Source: Alistipes sp.
Lineage (GTDB): Bacteria; Bacteroidota; Bacteroidia; Bacteroidales; Rikenellaceae
Assembly: GCA_017646785.1 (NCBI GenBank)
Contig: JAGCLX010000006.1
Coordinates: 1-15,845 of the forward strand
DNA: 15,845 nucleotides
Direction: 5' to 3'
The first letter of the stretch is position 1; each line of letters opens with the position of its first letter. The notes under the pieces were generated by a model that ran no database searches, was not told the origin of the DNA, and saw nothing but the letters and a program-made list of their open reading frames with translations. Positions 6,852-14,615 of this stretch are shown here, one piece after another. The position numbers were made by a program, and so were the translations under genes.

Positions 6852-6910
6852 ATTGGCAATTTTCCGCTCCCTATTCGCTATATTACGCGGTTGAATGAGC
6901 GATATAGGAA

Positions 6911-6945
6911 TAAAAATAGGATGATGTCCATTTGGACATCATCCT
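6911..6945 (-). terminator. Terminator of the dnaE-trxA unit
   Basis: A perfect 12-bp stem (6918-6929 with 6934-6945), loop ATTT, followed on the minus strand by the T-rich tail ATTTTTATT. It lies 31 nt past the trxA stop. Confidence 0.88.
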
Positions 6946-6976
6946 ACGTTAACAAGTCTTGATAGACGACTTTAGA

Positions 6977-7294
6977 TTAGAGCAAAGCGTCGATCTTAGC
7001 CTTGAGCTGCTCCTTACTAGCAGTACCTACGTGCTTGTCAACCTGCTGACCATCCTTGAAGAAGAGGATAGTAGGAACGTTGCGAACACGGTACTGTGCT
7101 GCGATCTCGTCGCCGTCGTCACCAACGTCGCACTTTGCGATAGCTACCTTACCCTCATACTCCTCCGACAACTCGTCGATGATGGGTGATACCATGCGGC
7201 AAGGACCACACCATGTAGCCCAGAAGTCGATTACTACGGGCAAACCCATGCCCATTACCTCGTCGTAGTTTGCGTTGTTAATTTTAATTGCCAT
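6977..7294 (-). CDS. trxA: Thioredoxin
   Basis: A 105-residue cytosolic thioredoxin, a general protein disulfide reductase. It has the classic active site WCGPC (C29 and C32), the buried aspartate D23, and the cis-proline P74 in VRNVPT. The length is normal, with no signal peptide and no extra domain. One further cysteine (C55) lies outside the active site. The gene starts 18 nt after the dnaE stop on the same strand with no terminator between, and a strong hairpin follows it, so it is probably carried on the dnaE transcript. Its oxidised form would be recycled by a thioredoxin reductase not present here. Confidence 0.97.
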   Translation of the reverse strand: MAIKINNANYDEVMGMGLPVVIDFWATWCGPCRMVSPIIDELSEEYEGKVAIAKCDVGDDGDEIAAQYRVRNVPTILFFKDGQQVDKHVGTASKEQLKAKIDALL

Positions 7295-7312
7295 AGCTGT
7301 AATAGTTTAAAG

Positions 7313-10300
7313 TTATGTTGTTATAATAGAATAGTTTATGTCGTTTATCCTCAGGAACTCCATGAACTCCGTTGTGGGCTCTACGCGGTAGTGTGCCGAA
7401 GCGAGGCGCACCTTAACGTCGTTCTGGGCGTCGATGACCGTAATCTGCAGGCTCGCCTTGCCGCTATTACGGCTTATGGCCTCGAGGAGCATGTCCGTGA
7501 GCGTAGGGCAGATGTCGTGTATCTCCAACTCTAGGCGTATAGCCTTTATGCTGTCGGCTACATCGGCGAGGTGCTGTATGGCGGTTATCTTATACTCCAG
7601 CTCCTCGGGTTCGCGATAGGGGCGAGGCTGTATGCGGCCGCGTATCATGAGGAAGTTGTTGAGCTCGATGAGCATTCCCCACTGGTTGTACTCCTTGCTG
7701 AAGAGCGTGAACTCATGTTGCGAGTTGTAGTCCTCGAGCACGAAGCGCGTATACTTACGGCCATCCTTCGTAGCCAGCGGCGTCACCGACACCACCACAC
7801 CTGCCACCGACATCTCCTTGCCATTGAGCAGCGTGAGGTCCGCCAGGTCGCTAAGCTCTATCTTGCACATCTGCTTGATGATGAAGTCGAAGCGGTCGAG
7901 GGGGTGTCCCGATAGATAGAGGCCGATGACATCCTTCTCCTTGTTAAGCACTACTATATTGTTCCAATCCTCGGCAACGGGAACGCGAGGCTTCTGTATG
8001 TCGAAGCCACCATCTGTAACCATGCCGAAGAGGCTCTGTTGAGCATTTTGCTTATCTTGCTGCACGCGCTGTCCATAGCGAACGAGCATGTCGAGGAACA
8101 TAACCTTAGACTGATCCTCAGCAAAGAAGCGCGAACGATTGAAATCGATGAGTGAATCGAATGCTCCAGCAAAGGCAATGCTCTCCAAGCACTTACGATT
8201 TACAACCGAGTAGTTAATGCGCTCCATAAAGTCGTAGATGGATTTAAATGGTCCATTCTCCATTCGCTCCCTAACGATAGACTCTGATGCTGCCTCGCCA
8301 ACACCCTTAATGGCTGCAAGACCAAAGCGCACATCACCACTCTTGTTCGTAGAGAACTTAACCTTCGACTCGTTGACATCAGGACCAAGTACCGAGATAC
8401 CCATGCTCTTGCACTCGCTCATGTAGGCTGTCACCTGTTTGATGTCATTAAGGTTGCGGCTGAGCACCGTCGCCATATACTCTGATGGGTAGTGTGCCTT
8501 GATATATGCTGTCTGGTAGGCAACCCATGAGTAGCATGTAGCGTGCGACTTGTTGAAGGCATACGATGCGAACTTTTCCCAGTCGGCCCATATCTTCTCT
8601 AAGACCTTCTCATCGTGGCCGTTGCTCTTACCACCTGCGATAAACTTGGGCTTGAGCTCATCCAGCTTTGACTTAATTTTCTTACCCATCGCCTTACGCA
8701 GGGTGTCGGACTCGCCTCGCGTGAAGTTGCCTAACAAGCGCGAAAGCAACATCACCTGCTCCTGATATACCGTAATACCATAGGTGTCTTTAAGATATCG
8801 CTCCATGATGGGGATGTCGTAGACGATAGGCTTACGGCCATGCTTACGGTCGATGAAGTCGGGAATGTAATCCATCGGTCCGGGACGATAGAGTGCATTC
8901 ATCGCAATAAGGTCCTCAAAAGTCGAGGGCTGCAACTCGCGGAGATATTTCTGCATACCGGGCGACTCGAACTGGAATGTACCAATAGTACCTCCCTTAC
9001 AATATAGTTCGTATGTCTTTCTGTCGTCGATGGGGATGTTGTCGATGTCAATCTTGACGCCGTGTGTCTGCTCCACGGTCTCCACAGCATCCTTGATGAT
9101 GGATAGGGTCTTAAGGCCCAGGAAGTCCATCTTGATGAGTCCCGTGTCCTCAATCACCGCACCCTCATACTGTGTTACGAGCATCTTCTCGCCCGTCTCC
9201 TTATCGTCGGCCGTGCTCACGGGCACCCAGTCCGTGATGTCATCGCGGCAGATGATAGTACCGCAAGCGTGCACACCCGTACCACGCACATTACCCTCCA
9301 GCATCTTCGCATACTTAATCGTATCGCGCATGATGGGGTCTGTCGACTCCTCGGCGGCCTTCAGCTCGGGCACTGCCATAATGGCGTTCTTGAGGTTCAC
9401 CTTGAGCTGCTTATCCTTGTCGTTGGGGTCGGTAATACGCTCGGGTATCCACTTACAGAGCTGGTTAGCCTGTGCCAGGGGTAGCTTCTGCACACGCGCC
9501 ACATCCTTCAGCGCCATCTTTGTAGCCATGGTACCGTAGGTGATGATGTGTGCCACCTTCTCCTTGCCATACTTCTGTGTTACCCAGTTGAGCACCCTGC
9601 CTCGGCCATCGTCGTCGAAGTCGATGTCGATATCGGGCAGTGATATACGGTCGGGGTTCAAGAAACGCTCGAACAGCAAGTCGTACTTGATGGGGTCTAT
9701 CTGCGTGATGCCCAGACAGTATGCCACAGCAGAACCCGCTGCAGAACCACGACCAGGACCTACCGATACGTCGAGTTCTTCGCGTGCTGCGCGGATGAAA
9801 TCCTGCACAATGAGGAAGTAGCCAGGGAAACCCATGGTCTTCATTATGTGTAGCTCGAAGCGTAGGCGTGTTTCAGTCTCCTCGTCGAGCACCTCGCCGT
9901 AGCGCTTGTGTGCGCCATCCATGGCGAGCTTAGCGAGGTAGTCAGCCTCGAGCTTTATGCGGTATAGCTTGTCGTAGCCACCCAGCTTCTCAATCTTCTT
10001 GTGCGCATCGCCCTCCTCCATCACGACGTTACCATTCTCGTCGCGCGTGAACTCATTGAATAGGTCCTCCTCGCTGTATTTCTGTCGATAGCCCTCCTCT
10101 GTGCCGAACTCCTCGGGGATGGCAAAGGTGGGCATGATGGGTGCGTGGTCTATGGAGTAGCTCTCCACCTTATTGCACACCTCCACGGTGTTGTCCAGCG
10201 CCTCGGGTACGTAGTCGAACAGGACGTTCATCTCTACCGTAGTCTTCATCCACTCCTGCTTAGAGTAGAGCATGCGCTTGGGGTCGTTGAAGTCCTTGCT

Positions 10301-11155
10301 CGTACCCAGGCATATAAGGCGGTCGTGGGCCTCCGCATGCTCCTCATCCACGAAGTGTACGTCGTTGGTGCACACGAGCTTAATGCCGAGCTTCGCCGAC
10401 ATCTTTACGAGGTGCTCGTTGACCATCTCCTGTATCTTCCATGTGTCGTGGTTGGCATGCTCCACCGTTGCCTTGTGCATCTGTAGCTCGAGGTAGTAGT
10501 CGTCGCCAAAGATGCTCTTGTACCAGAGTGCCGCAGCCTCTGCCTCTTCGTATTTCTCCTCGCGAATGAGGCGTGGTATCTCACCACCGATACATGCCGA
10601 GCAACAGATAAGTCCCTCGTGGTACTTCTCCAACTCAACACGGTCGGTACGTGGACGTCCATAGAAGCCCTCGGTGTAGCCCTTCGATACTATCTTGATG
10701 AGGTTTTTGTAACCTTTGATATTCTTGGCAAGTAGGATAAGGTGGTAGCCGCTATAGTCACCCATAGCCTTCTCTCTGTCATGCAGACGACGGCGTGCAA
10801 CATAGACCTCGCAACCGATAATACCCTTGAAGTCGGCCTTGGGCTGTGCATCGAGTTCAACGCGTGCCTTAGCGAGTGCTGCGCCAGCATCATCACCCAT
10901 CTCTGCTTCAGATGCTGTGCCATTCTCTAAGCGTTCGATGAGTCCCTGCAACGACTTTATCTTATCCTTGCGTGCGCCATTCTTCTTCTTGACATAGTTG
11001 AAGAAGTCCTTAGCGCCAAACATATTACCATGGTCGGTGAGTGCGATGCCAGGCATGCCATCTGCAATGGCCTTGTCGACAAGCTTGGAAATGCTTGCCT
11101 GGCCATCAAGTAGCGAGTACTGACTGTGTACGTGTAGATGTACAAACTGACGCAT
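7313..11155 (-). CDS. dnaE: DNA polymerase III alpha subunit, DnaE type
   Basis: A 1280-residue replicative polymerase catalytic subunit, complete. The N-terminal PHP domain opens with FVHLHVHSQYSLLDG (H6, H8, H10) and ALTDHGN (D41-H42); these metal-site residues are kept, unlike in E. coli DnaE, where the site is degenerate. A charged, helix-rich insert of about 50 residues (roughly 57-108) interrupts the PHP domain; I recall a similar one in Bacteroides DnaE. The polymerase core has SVGPGRGSAAGS and PDIDIDFDDDGRG, with D508 and D510 as likely metal ligands. The C-terminus has a helix-hairpin-helix segment (FGLAAIKGVGEAA) and an OB-fold region (MSVAGVVVSVTPLATKDGRKY). Length exceeds the E. 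coli enzyme (1160) because of the insert and C-terminal differences. trxA follows 18 nt downstream. Confidence 0.97.
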   Translation of the reverse strand: MRQFVHLHVHSQYSLLDGQASISKLVDKAIADGMPGIALTDHGNMFGAKDFFNYVKKKNGARKDKIKSLQGLIERLENGTASEAEMGDDAGAALAKARVELDAQPKADFKGIIGCEVYVARRRLHDREKAMGDYSGYHLILLAKNIKGYKNLIKIVSKGYTEGFYGRPRTDRVELEKYHEGLICCSACIGGEIPRLIREEKYEEAEAAALWYKSIFGDDYYLELQMHKATVEHANHDTWKIQEMVNEHLVKMSAKLGIKLVCTNDVHFVDEEHAEAHDRLICLGTSKDFNDPKRMLYSKQEWMKTTVEMNVLFDYVPEALDNTVEVCNKVESYSIDHAPIMPTFAIPEEFGTEEGYRQKYSEEDLFNEFTRDENGNVVMEEGDAHKKIEKLGGYDKLYRIKLEADYLAKLAMDGAHKRYGEVLDEETETRLRFELHIMKTMGFPGYFLIVQDFIRAAREELDVSVGPGRGSAAGSAVAYCLGITQIDPIKYDLLFERFLNPDRISLPDIDIDFDDDGRGRVLNWVTQKYGKEKVAHIITYGTMATKMALKDVARVQKLPLAQANQLCKWIPERITDPNDKDKQLKVNLKNAIMAVPELKAAEESTDPIMRDTIKYAKMLEGNVRGTGVHACGTIICRDDITDWVPVSTADDKETGEKMLVTQYEGAVIEDTGLIKMDFLGLKTLSIIKDAVETVEQTHGVKIDIDNIPIDDRKTYELYCKGGTIGTFQFESPGMQKYLRELQPSTFEDLIAMNALYRPGPMDYIPDFIDRKHGRKPIVYDIPIMERYLKDTYGITVYQEQVMLLSRLLGNFTRGESDTLRKAMGKKIKSKLDELKPKFIAGGKSNGHDEKVLEKIWADWEKFASYAFNKSHATCYSWVAYQTAYIKAHYPSEYMATVLSRNLNDIKQVTAYMSECKSMGISVLGPDVNESKVKFSTNKSGDVRFGLAAIKGVGEAASESIVRERMENGPFKSIYDFMERINYSVVNRKCLESIAFAGAFDSLIDFNRSRFFAEDQSKVMFLDMLVRYGQRVQQDKQNAQQSLFGMVTDGGFDIQKPRVPVAEDWNNIVVLNKEKDVIGLYLSGHPLDRFDFIIKQMCKIELSDLADLTLLNGKEMSVAGVVVSVTPLATKDGRKYTRFVLEDYNSQHEFTLFSKEYNQWGMLIELNNFLMIRGRIQPRPYREPEELEYKITAIQHLADVADSIKAIRLELEIHDICPTLTDMLLEAISRNSGKASLQITVIDAQNDVKVRLASAHYRVEPTTEFMEFLRINDINYSIITT

Positions 11156-11180
11156 GGTTCAACAATATTAAAATCGTGTA

Positions 11181-11188
11181 CAAATATA
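11181..11188 (-). promoter_or_regulatory. Candidate -7 element of dnaE
   Basis: TATATTTG on the minus strand (11188-11181) matches TAnnTTTG exactly, 25 nt before the dnaE ATG. No TTTG lies at the usual spacing upstream, so only half the promoter is supported. Confidence 0.45.
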
Positions 11189-11246
11189 GCGATAATTTTT
11201 TGTATAAATTTCGCTCTAAGAGTACTTTATTTAGAAAAAAAAGTGT

Positions 11247-11254
11247 TATCTTTG
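11247..11254 (+). promoter_or_regulatory. Candidate -7 element of the DUF2007 gene
   Basis: TATCTTTG is an exact TAnnTTTG, 25 nt before ATG 11280. No clear -33 partner is visible. It is divergent from the dnaE promoter about 60 nt away. Confidence 0.45.
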
Positions 11255-11279
11255 GGAAAATCCTAAAACTCCGAGTGTT

Positions 11280-11495
11280 ATGAATGCGACAAATGAGACT
11301 CTTGTCGTCTTGAGGGTGTACGATAGTGCGATTAAGGCGGAGATTGCAAAATCTATTTTGGACAGTGCAGGTATCTTTTGCGTGCTGCACGGAGAGTATA
11401 TGTCGGCGATATACACGCCCGTTGCTTTTCCTGTACGCTTGATGGTCAAGGCGGAGGATTGCGAAAACGCTACCGCCGTGCTTGACGAACGATAG
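11280..11495 (+). CDS. DUF2007 domain protein
   Basis: A 71-residue soluble protein made up of one ferredoxin-like domain. The layout LVVLRVYDSAIKAEIAKSILDSAGI, then a short strand pair with VAFPVRLMVKAEDCENATAVLDE, fits DUF2007 (PF09413, once called putative signal transducing protein), where the first helix (AEIAKSILDSAGI) follows a strand in a PII-like fold. Its biochemical role is unknown. There is no signal peptide or membrane segment. It is transcribed alone, divergently from dnaE and convergent with aroE, with only 12 nt between the two stop codons and no visible terminator there. Confidence 0.82.
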   Translation: MNATNETLVVLRVYDSAIKAEIAKSILDSAGIFCVLHGEYMSAIYTPVAFPVRLMVKAEDCENATAVLDER

Positions 11496-11507
11496 CGTGT
11501 CATATCC

Positions 11508-12272
11508 CTATACTATGTGCTGAGGCTCTTGCTCCCTCTCGCTGCTCTTCTCGTTCCACAGGTGCCACGAGGCGATGGCTTGCGTCTGTAACATGAGCAT
11601 GCCACCCATTGTCTTAGCCCCTTGTTCCTCACCCAGAGTCAGGAACCGCGTCTTTGCGGGGTTGTAGACAAGGTCGAAGAGTCTATGCTCTGTGCCCACT
11701 GCCGAGTAGTCGATGGCGGGTGCTTGCTCCACGTTGGGCGACATGCCTACAGGTGTGGTGTTGATGATTAGCTTGTGCTGGGCTATAACCTTGGCTGTAA
11801 GCTCTGCATAGGTAATATCGCCACGCGAAGCCTCACGCGATACCACCATGAACTCTATGCCGCGACGCTTCAGTGCGTACTGCACAGCCTTCGAAGCACC
11901 GCCCGTACCGAGGATGAGTGCCTTGGGGTTTGAGTCCACGTCGAGCCAGTGTAGCGACGCCTCTATGCCGGTGATGTCGGTGTTGTGACCTATCTTCTGC
12001 CCATTGGTGATTACCACGCAGTTAACCGCTCCTATCTCATGCGCCTCTTTAGTTAGTCCGTCGAGGTGTGGGATGATGCTCTCCTTGTATGGTATGGTCA
12101 CGTTGAAGCCCTCGAGGTTGTGCTCTGTTATGAGTTTGTCGATGGCTGAGAGGTCCTCTATTTCGAAGAGCTGGTAGTCGGCCTCTATGCCCTCGGCTCT
12201 AAACTTGCCGTTGAAGAATTTGGCCGAGAAGGAGTGTCCGAGGCTCTTGCCTATAAGTCCAAAGTGTCGCAT
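11508..12272 (-). CDS. aroE: Shikimate dehydrogenase
   Basis: A 254-residue enzyme that reduces 3-dehydroshikimate to shikimate with NADPH, step four of the route to chorismate and aromatic amino acids. The start MRHFGLIGKSLGHSFS is canonical, with shikimate-binding S14 and S16. K63 in NVTIPYK and D99 in GHNTD form the catalytic pair. The nucleotide loop is GTGGASKA (122-129), and NTTPVGMSP is also present. The C-terminal region keeps the MLMLQTQAIASWHLW helix with its Gln. Slightly shorter than the E. coli enzyme (272). The ATG lies 22 nt inside the 3' end of the upstream membrane-protein gene, so translation is probably coupled. The C-terminal KSSEREQEPQHIV is a divergent polar tail. Confidence 0.96.
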   Translation of the reverse strand: MRHFGLIGKSLGHSFSAKFFNGKFRAEGIEADYQLFEIEDLSAIDKLITEHNLEGFNVTIPYKESIIPHLDGLTKEAHEIGAVNCVVITNGQKIGHNTDITGIEASLHWLDVDSNPKALILGTGGASKAVQYALKRRGIEFMVVSREASRGDITYAELTAKVIAQHKLIINTTPVGMSPNVEQAPAIDYSAVGTEHRLFDLVYNPAKTRFLTLGEEQGAKTMGGMLMLQTQAIASWHLWNEKSSEREQEPQHIV

Positions 12273-12958
12273 GGTTCGTTGGTCGTTAACGTCTCTGTTT
12301 GTGTCTGTACGTGGTCGTTGTGTGTTGCCTCAGTGCTACTGTCGTCATCCTTACCCAATAGACCTAATGTTGCTACGGTGATGCCAACAAGCAAGATGGT
12401 AAATAACATGGCAAGTGCATTGAAGTACTTGTCGATGAAGCTCTTGATGGGGGCACCGAATTTCCAGATGAGCCAGCCGATGAGGAAGAAGCGCATGCCT
12501 CGACCCACGAATGAGGCGATGATGAACATCGGGAAGTTGATGTCGCACGCACCTGCTGTGATGGTACACAACTTAAATGGCAGTGGTGTGAAACCGGCTG
12601 TGTAGACAATCCAGAAGTTCCACTTGTCGTATAGCTCACACACGTTGGCATAGCTCTCGGGAGAGAAGATGTGAGCGTTGAAGAAGAAGTTAGCTATGGG
12701 TGTGAAGTCGCCACCTGGTGTTAGCCACAGGAAGTAGCCGATGGCATATCCCAGAGCCGCACCCGCCACCGAGCCCAAGAGGCATAGTGTCGCAAACTTA
12801 AACGACTTCTTGGGAGCACCCACGCAGAGTGCAATGAGCAGTACATCGGGAGGTAGTGGAAACCAGCTTGCCTCGAAGAGTGCGATGAAGAGCAGTGCGA
12901 GCCATCCCCAGCGGCTGCTACTCCAAGACAAAACCCAGTCGTATAATCTTCTAATCAT
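12251..12958 (-). CDS. YqaA/DedA-family (SNARE-associated) membrane protein
   Basis: A 235-residue integral membrane protein of the VTT/DedA superfamily (PF09335), YqaA branch. Relatives act in undecaprenyl-phosphate or phospholipid flipping and membrane homeostasis; the substrate here is unknown. E29 lies in FEASWFPLPPDVLLIAL, the half-membrane re-entrant motif of the family; GSVAGAALGYAIGYFLW follows, then AGFTPLPFKLCTITAGA and VGRGMRF, with the family's conserved Pro/Arg region. At least five hydrophobic segments. A polar tail of about 30 residues rich in Thr, Asp and Glu follows the last membrane helix. Start ATG 12958 (MIRRLYDW) is chosen because the longer frame, from 13036, would begin upstream of the promoter. 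Its last 22 nt overlap aroE. Confidence 0.88.
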   Translation of the reverse strand: MIRRLYDWVLSWSSSRWGWLALLFIALFEASWFPLPPDVLLIALCVGAPKKSFKFATLCLLGSVAGAALGYAIGYFLWLTPGGDFTPIANFFFNAHIFSPESYANVCELYDKWNFWIVYTAGFTPLPFKLCTITAGACDINFPMFIIASFVGRGMRFFLIGWLIWKFGAPIKSFIDKYFNALAMLFTILLVGITVATLGLLGKDDDSSTEATHNDHVQTQTETLTTNEPCDTLDL

Positions 12959-12982
12959 AGTTGTCTTAGTTTTAGTGTCGCG

Positions 12983-13014
12983 CAAAAGTACAACATTTAG
13001 TTGAAACCAACAAC
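12983..13014 (-). promoter_or_regulatory. Promoter of the yqaA-aroE unit
   Basis: On the minus strand GTTG (13014-13011), a 20-nt spacer, then TACTTTTG (12990-12983). The -33 half lies inside the 3' end of mnmA. The expected start near 12977 leaves a leader of about 19 nt. Confidence 0.65.
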
Positions 13015-14007
13015 AATTCCTCCGCCAATCACCCAATTATTGCGATAAAAGACCAATGGTTGCCCCACGGCAGGTGCCCATGCAGGGTCGTTGGTGGTGA
13101 CCGTGAAGCCTCCGTCGCATGCCTCGACGCTAACTGGTAGTTCAGGGTTGCGGCCTATGCCTCGTATCTTGATGGTGATATCGCTGGCTGTGAGTAACTC
13201 GTTGCAGTCTACAATGTTGCACTCGGCGATGGTGAGCTTGTGGTGGAACAAGTCGCTGTTTGGACCAACGACAATAGTGTTGCGCTGTGCCTCTATGCCT
13301 ACCACGCGTAGCCCCTCGGGTATGCCCTCGCCACGGCGCTGACCTATGGTGTAGCGGGCTATGCCGTTGTGGTGGCCGCACACCTCTCCACACTTGGTTA
13401 CAATGTCGCCATCGGGCATGGCTACGCCCTCAGCCGCGAGAAACTCAGCATAGGGCCTACCTGCGAGAAAGCATATGCCCATGCTCTCGCTCTTATCCTT
13501 AAACGAACTCTTCACCTCGCTCTTTATGGCGTTACCCATGGGCGTGAGGGCACGGGATAGTATCTCCTGGCTAAGCCCCCAGAGATAGTATGACTGGTCT
13601 TTAGTTTCGTCAACTCCCTTGGTGACGTAGTAGTGTCCATCGCGTTTGTCGATGTTGAAGTAGTGTCCCGTGGCTATGTGGTCTATGCCGAGGCGTGTAG
13701 CCTCTTGGGCGAGGATGCGCCACTTGATGTGAGGGTTGCAGCGTGTGCAGGGCGCTGGTGTGTGTCCCATGGCATACTCCCTGCAGAAGTAGTCTATAAT
13801 CTCGCGCTTGAACAGCTCGCGTGCGTCGTACACAAGCCACTCTATGCCCATCTCCTCGGCCTTTGCGCGTGCCTTCTCTACCATAGCTTTGTCGCCCATG
13901 GTGTCGATGGTCAGAGCTACGACCTTGTAGCCCTCCTCGGAGAGTTTGCGTGCAGAGGTGCAACTGTCGATACCTCCGCTAAATCCCAATAATACGCTCT
14001 GTTTCAT
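12997..14007 (-). CDS. mnmA: tRNA 2-thiouridine synthase, MnmA family (CxxC variant)
   Basis: A 336-residue tRNA-specific 2-thiouridylase that activates U34 of Lys/Glu/Gln tRNAs with ATP and transfers sulfur. The N-terminal PP-loop is FSGGIDS (9-15). A first catalytic region TPAPCTRCNPHIKW holds C87 and C90, where classical MnmA has TPNPDxLCN; a second is MGICFLAG with C179. TGHYFN, TKGVDETKDQSYYLW and ARYTIGQRRGEG match the family's tRNA-binding core and C-terminal beta-barrel. The protein is some 30 residues shorter than E. coli MnmA, partly because the segment after the first helix is short. Start MKQSVLLGFSGG fits; an in-frame ATG at 14064 would precede the hairpin. Bacteroidota often carry more than one MnmA-like gene, so this could be a paralogue. 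Confidence 0.9.
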   Translation of the reverse strand: MKQSVLLGFSGGIDSCTSARKLSEEGYKVVALTIDTMGDKAMVEKARAKAEEMGIEWLVYDARELFKREIIDYFCREYAMGHTPAPCTRCNPHIKWRILAQEATRLGIDHIATGHYFNIDKRDGHYYVTKGVDETKDQSYYLWGLSQEILSRALTPMGNAIKSEVKSSFKDKSESMGICFLAGRPYAEFLAAEGVAMPDGDIVTKCGEVCGHHNGIARYTIGQRRGEGIPEGLRVVGIEAQRNTIVVGPNSDLFHHKLTIAECNIVDCNELLTASDITIKIRGIGRNPELPVSVEACDGGFTVTTNDPAWAPAVGQPLVFYRNNWVIGGGIVVGFN

Positions 14008-14016
14008 ATATAATTC

Positions 14017-14052
14017 AAATAAATAAGAGGTCGCCATAATTATGACAACCTC
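14017..14052 (-). terminator. Likely terminator after the DUF3276 gene
   Basis: The arms at 14027-14034 and 14045-14052 and the inner bases pair up to 13 positions with two G:U pairs around ATAATTAT. On the minus strand the hairpin is followed by the T-rich TTATTTATTTG. It lies about 50 nt after the DUF3276 stop. The same T-rich tail contains TTTATTTG, a near match to the -7 consensus, and could serve mnmA. Confidence 0.6.
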
Positions 14053-14102
14053 AACTCTATTCACACAGCCTCTAATCCAAACTTCACAATATCCGTATTA
14101 TA

Positions 14103-14408
14103 TTACTCCTCTTTGTGAGCCTCGAAGTACTCAGGCTTGTTGGCCTTAACGTAGTCAATCATCTCAGTTAGACCATCCATGAACTTGCCGAAGTCCTCCT
14201 TGTAGAGATACATGTGGTGGCGTGAATAACTCTGAGTGCCATCCTCATTGTTGCGTCGTCGTGACTCGGTAATCACCAAGTAGTAGTCGTCAGACTGCGT
14301 AGACTTTACATCGAAGAAGTATGTGCGCTTACCTGCGCGTACCGACTTTGAACGTATAATCTCACCATACTCTTCGTGGTCGTGGTGGAAGTTGTTGTCC
14401 GAGGCCAT
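14103..14408 (-). CDS. PUR-alpha-like nucleic-acid-binding protein (DUF3276)
   Basis: A 101-residue cytosolic protein of the DUF3276/PUR family (PF11680). The core EIIRSKSVRAGKRTYFFDVKSTQSDDYYLVITESRRR is the PUR repeat: a beta-sheet with conserved Arg/Lys/Tyr residues followed by a helix (KEDFGKFMDGLTEMIDYVKAN). The Borrelia homologue BpuR binds DNA and RNA and controls genes post-transcriptionally, so a similar role is possible here. The N-terminus has a short His/Asp-rich stretch (FHHDHEEYGE). ATG 14408 is chosen because the longer frame would begin within the promoter. It has its own promoter and probably its own terminator. Confidence 0.9.
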   Translation of the reverse strand: MASDNNFHHDHEEYGEIIRSKSVRAGKRTYFFDVKSTQSDDYYLVITESRRRNNEDGTQSYSRHHMYLYKEDFGKFMDGLTEMIDYVKANKPEYFEAHKEE

Positions 14409-14467
14409 AGTGTTTGTTTTATTTAAGTGTTTGGGATTTATTGAATATTCTTCATCTATTCTGCTAA

Positions 14468-14499
14468 CGAAGGTAGCTATTATTTGGTAAATGACCAAA
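14468..14499 (-). promoter_or_regulatory. Promoter of the DUF3276 gene
   Basis: On the minus strand TTTG (14499-14496), a 20-nt spacer, then TACCTTCG (14475-14468), one base off TAnnTTTG. It leaves a leader of about 54 nt, longer than for the other genes here. Confidence 0.6.
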
Positions 14500-14615
14500 T
14501 TTTTGTCAATAAATCTACTATGTGCCTTGTCTGTTTTCCTTTCTCTATAGTCTACCTATCGGACTTAATATGCTCTTTTGGAACAATTTATCTTCTATTA
14601 TTTCATGCGCACAAA

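Noticed and set aside
9030..9539. Plus-strand open frame of 169 codons inside dnaE
   Set aside because: It lies opposite the conserved polymerase core; Ser-rich composition is typical of antisense shadows in this codon usage.
11496..11507. Possible terminator between the DUF2007 gene and aroE
   Set aside because: The 12 nt between the stops have no hairpin or T-run; ends must lie within the opposing genes or further on.
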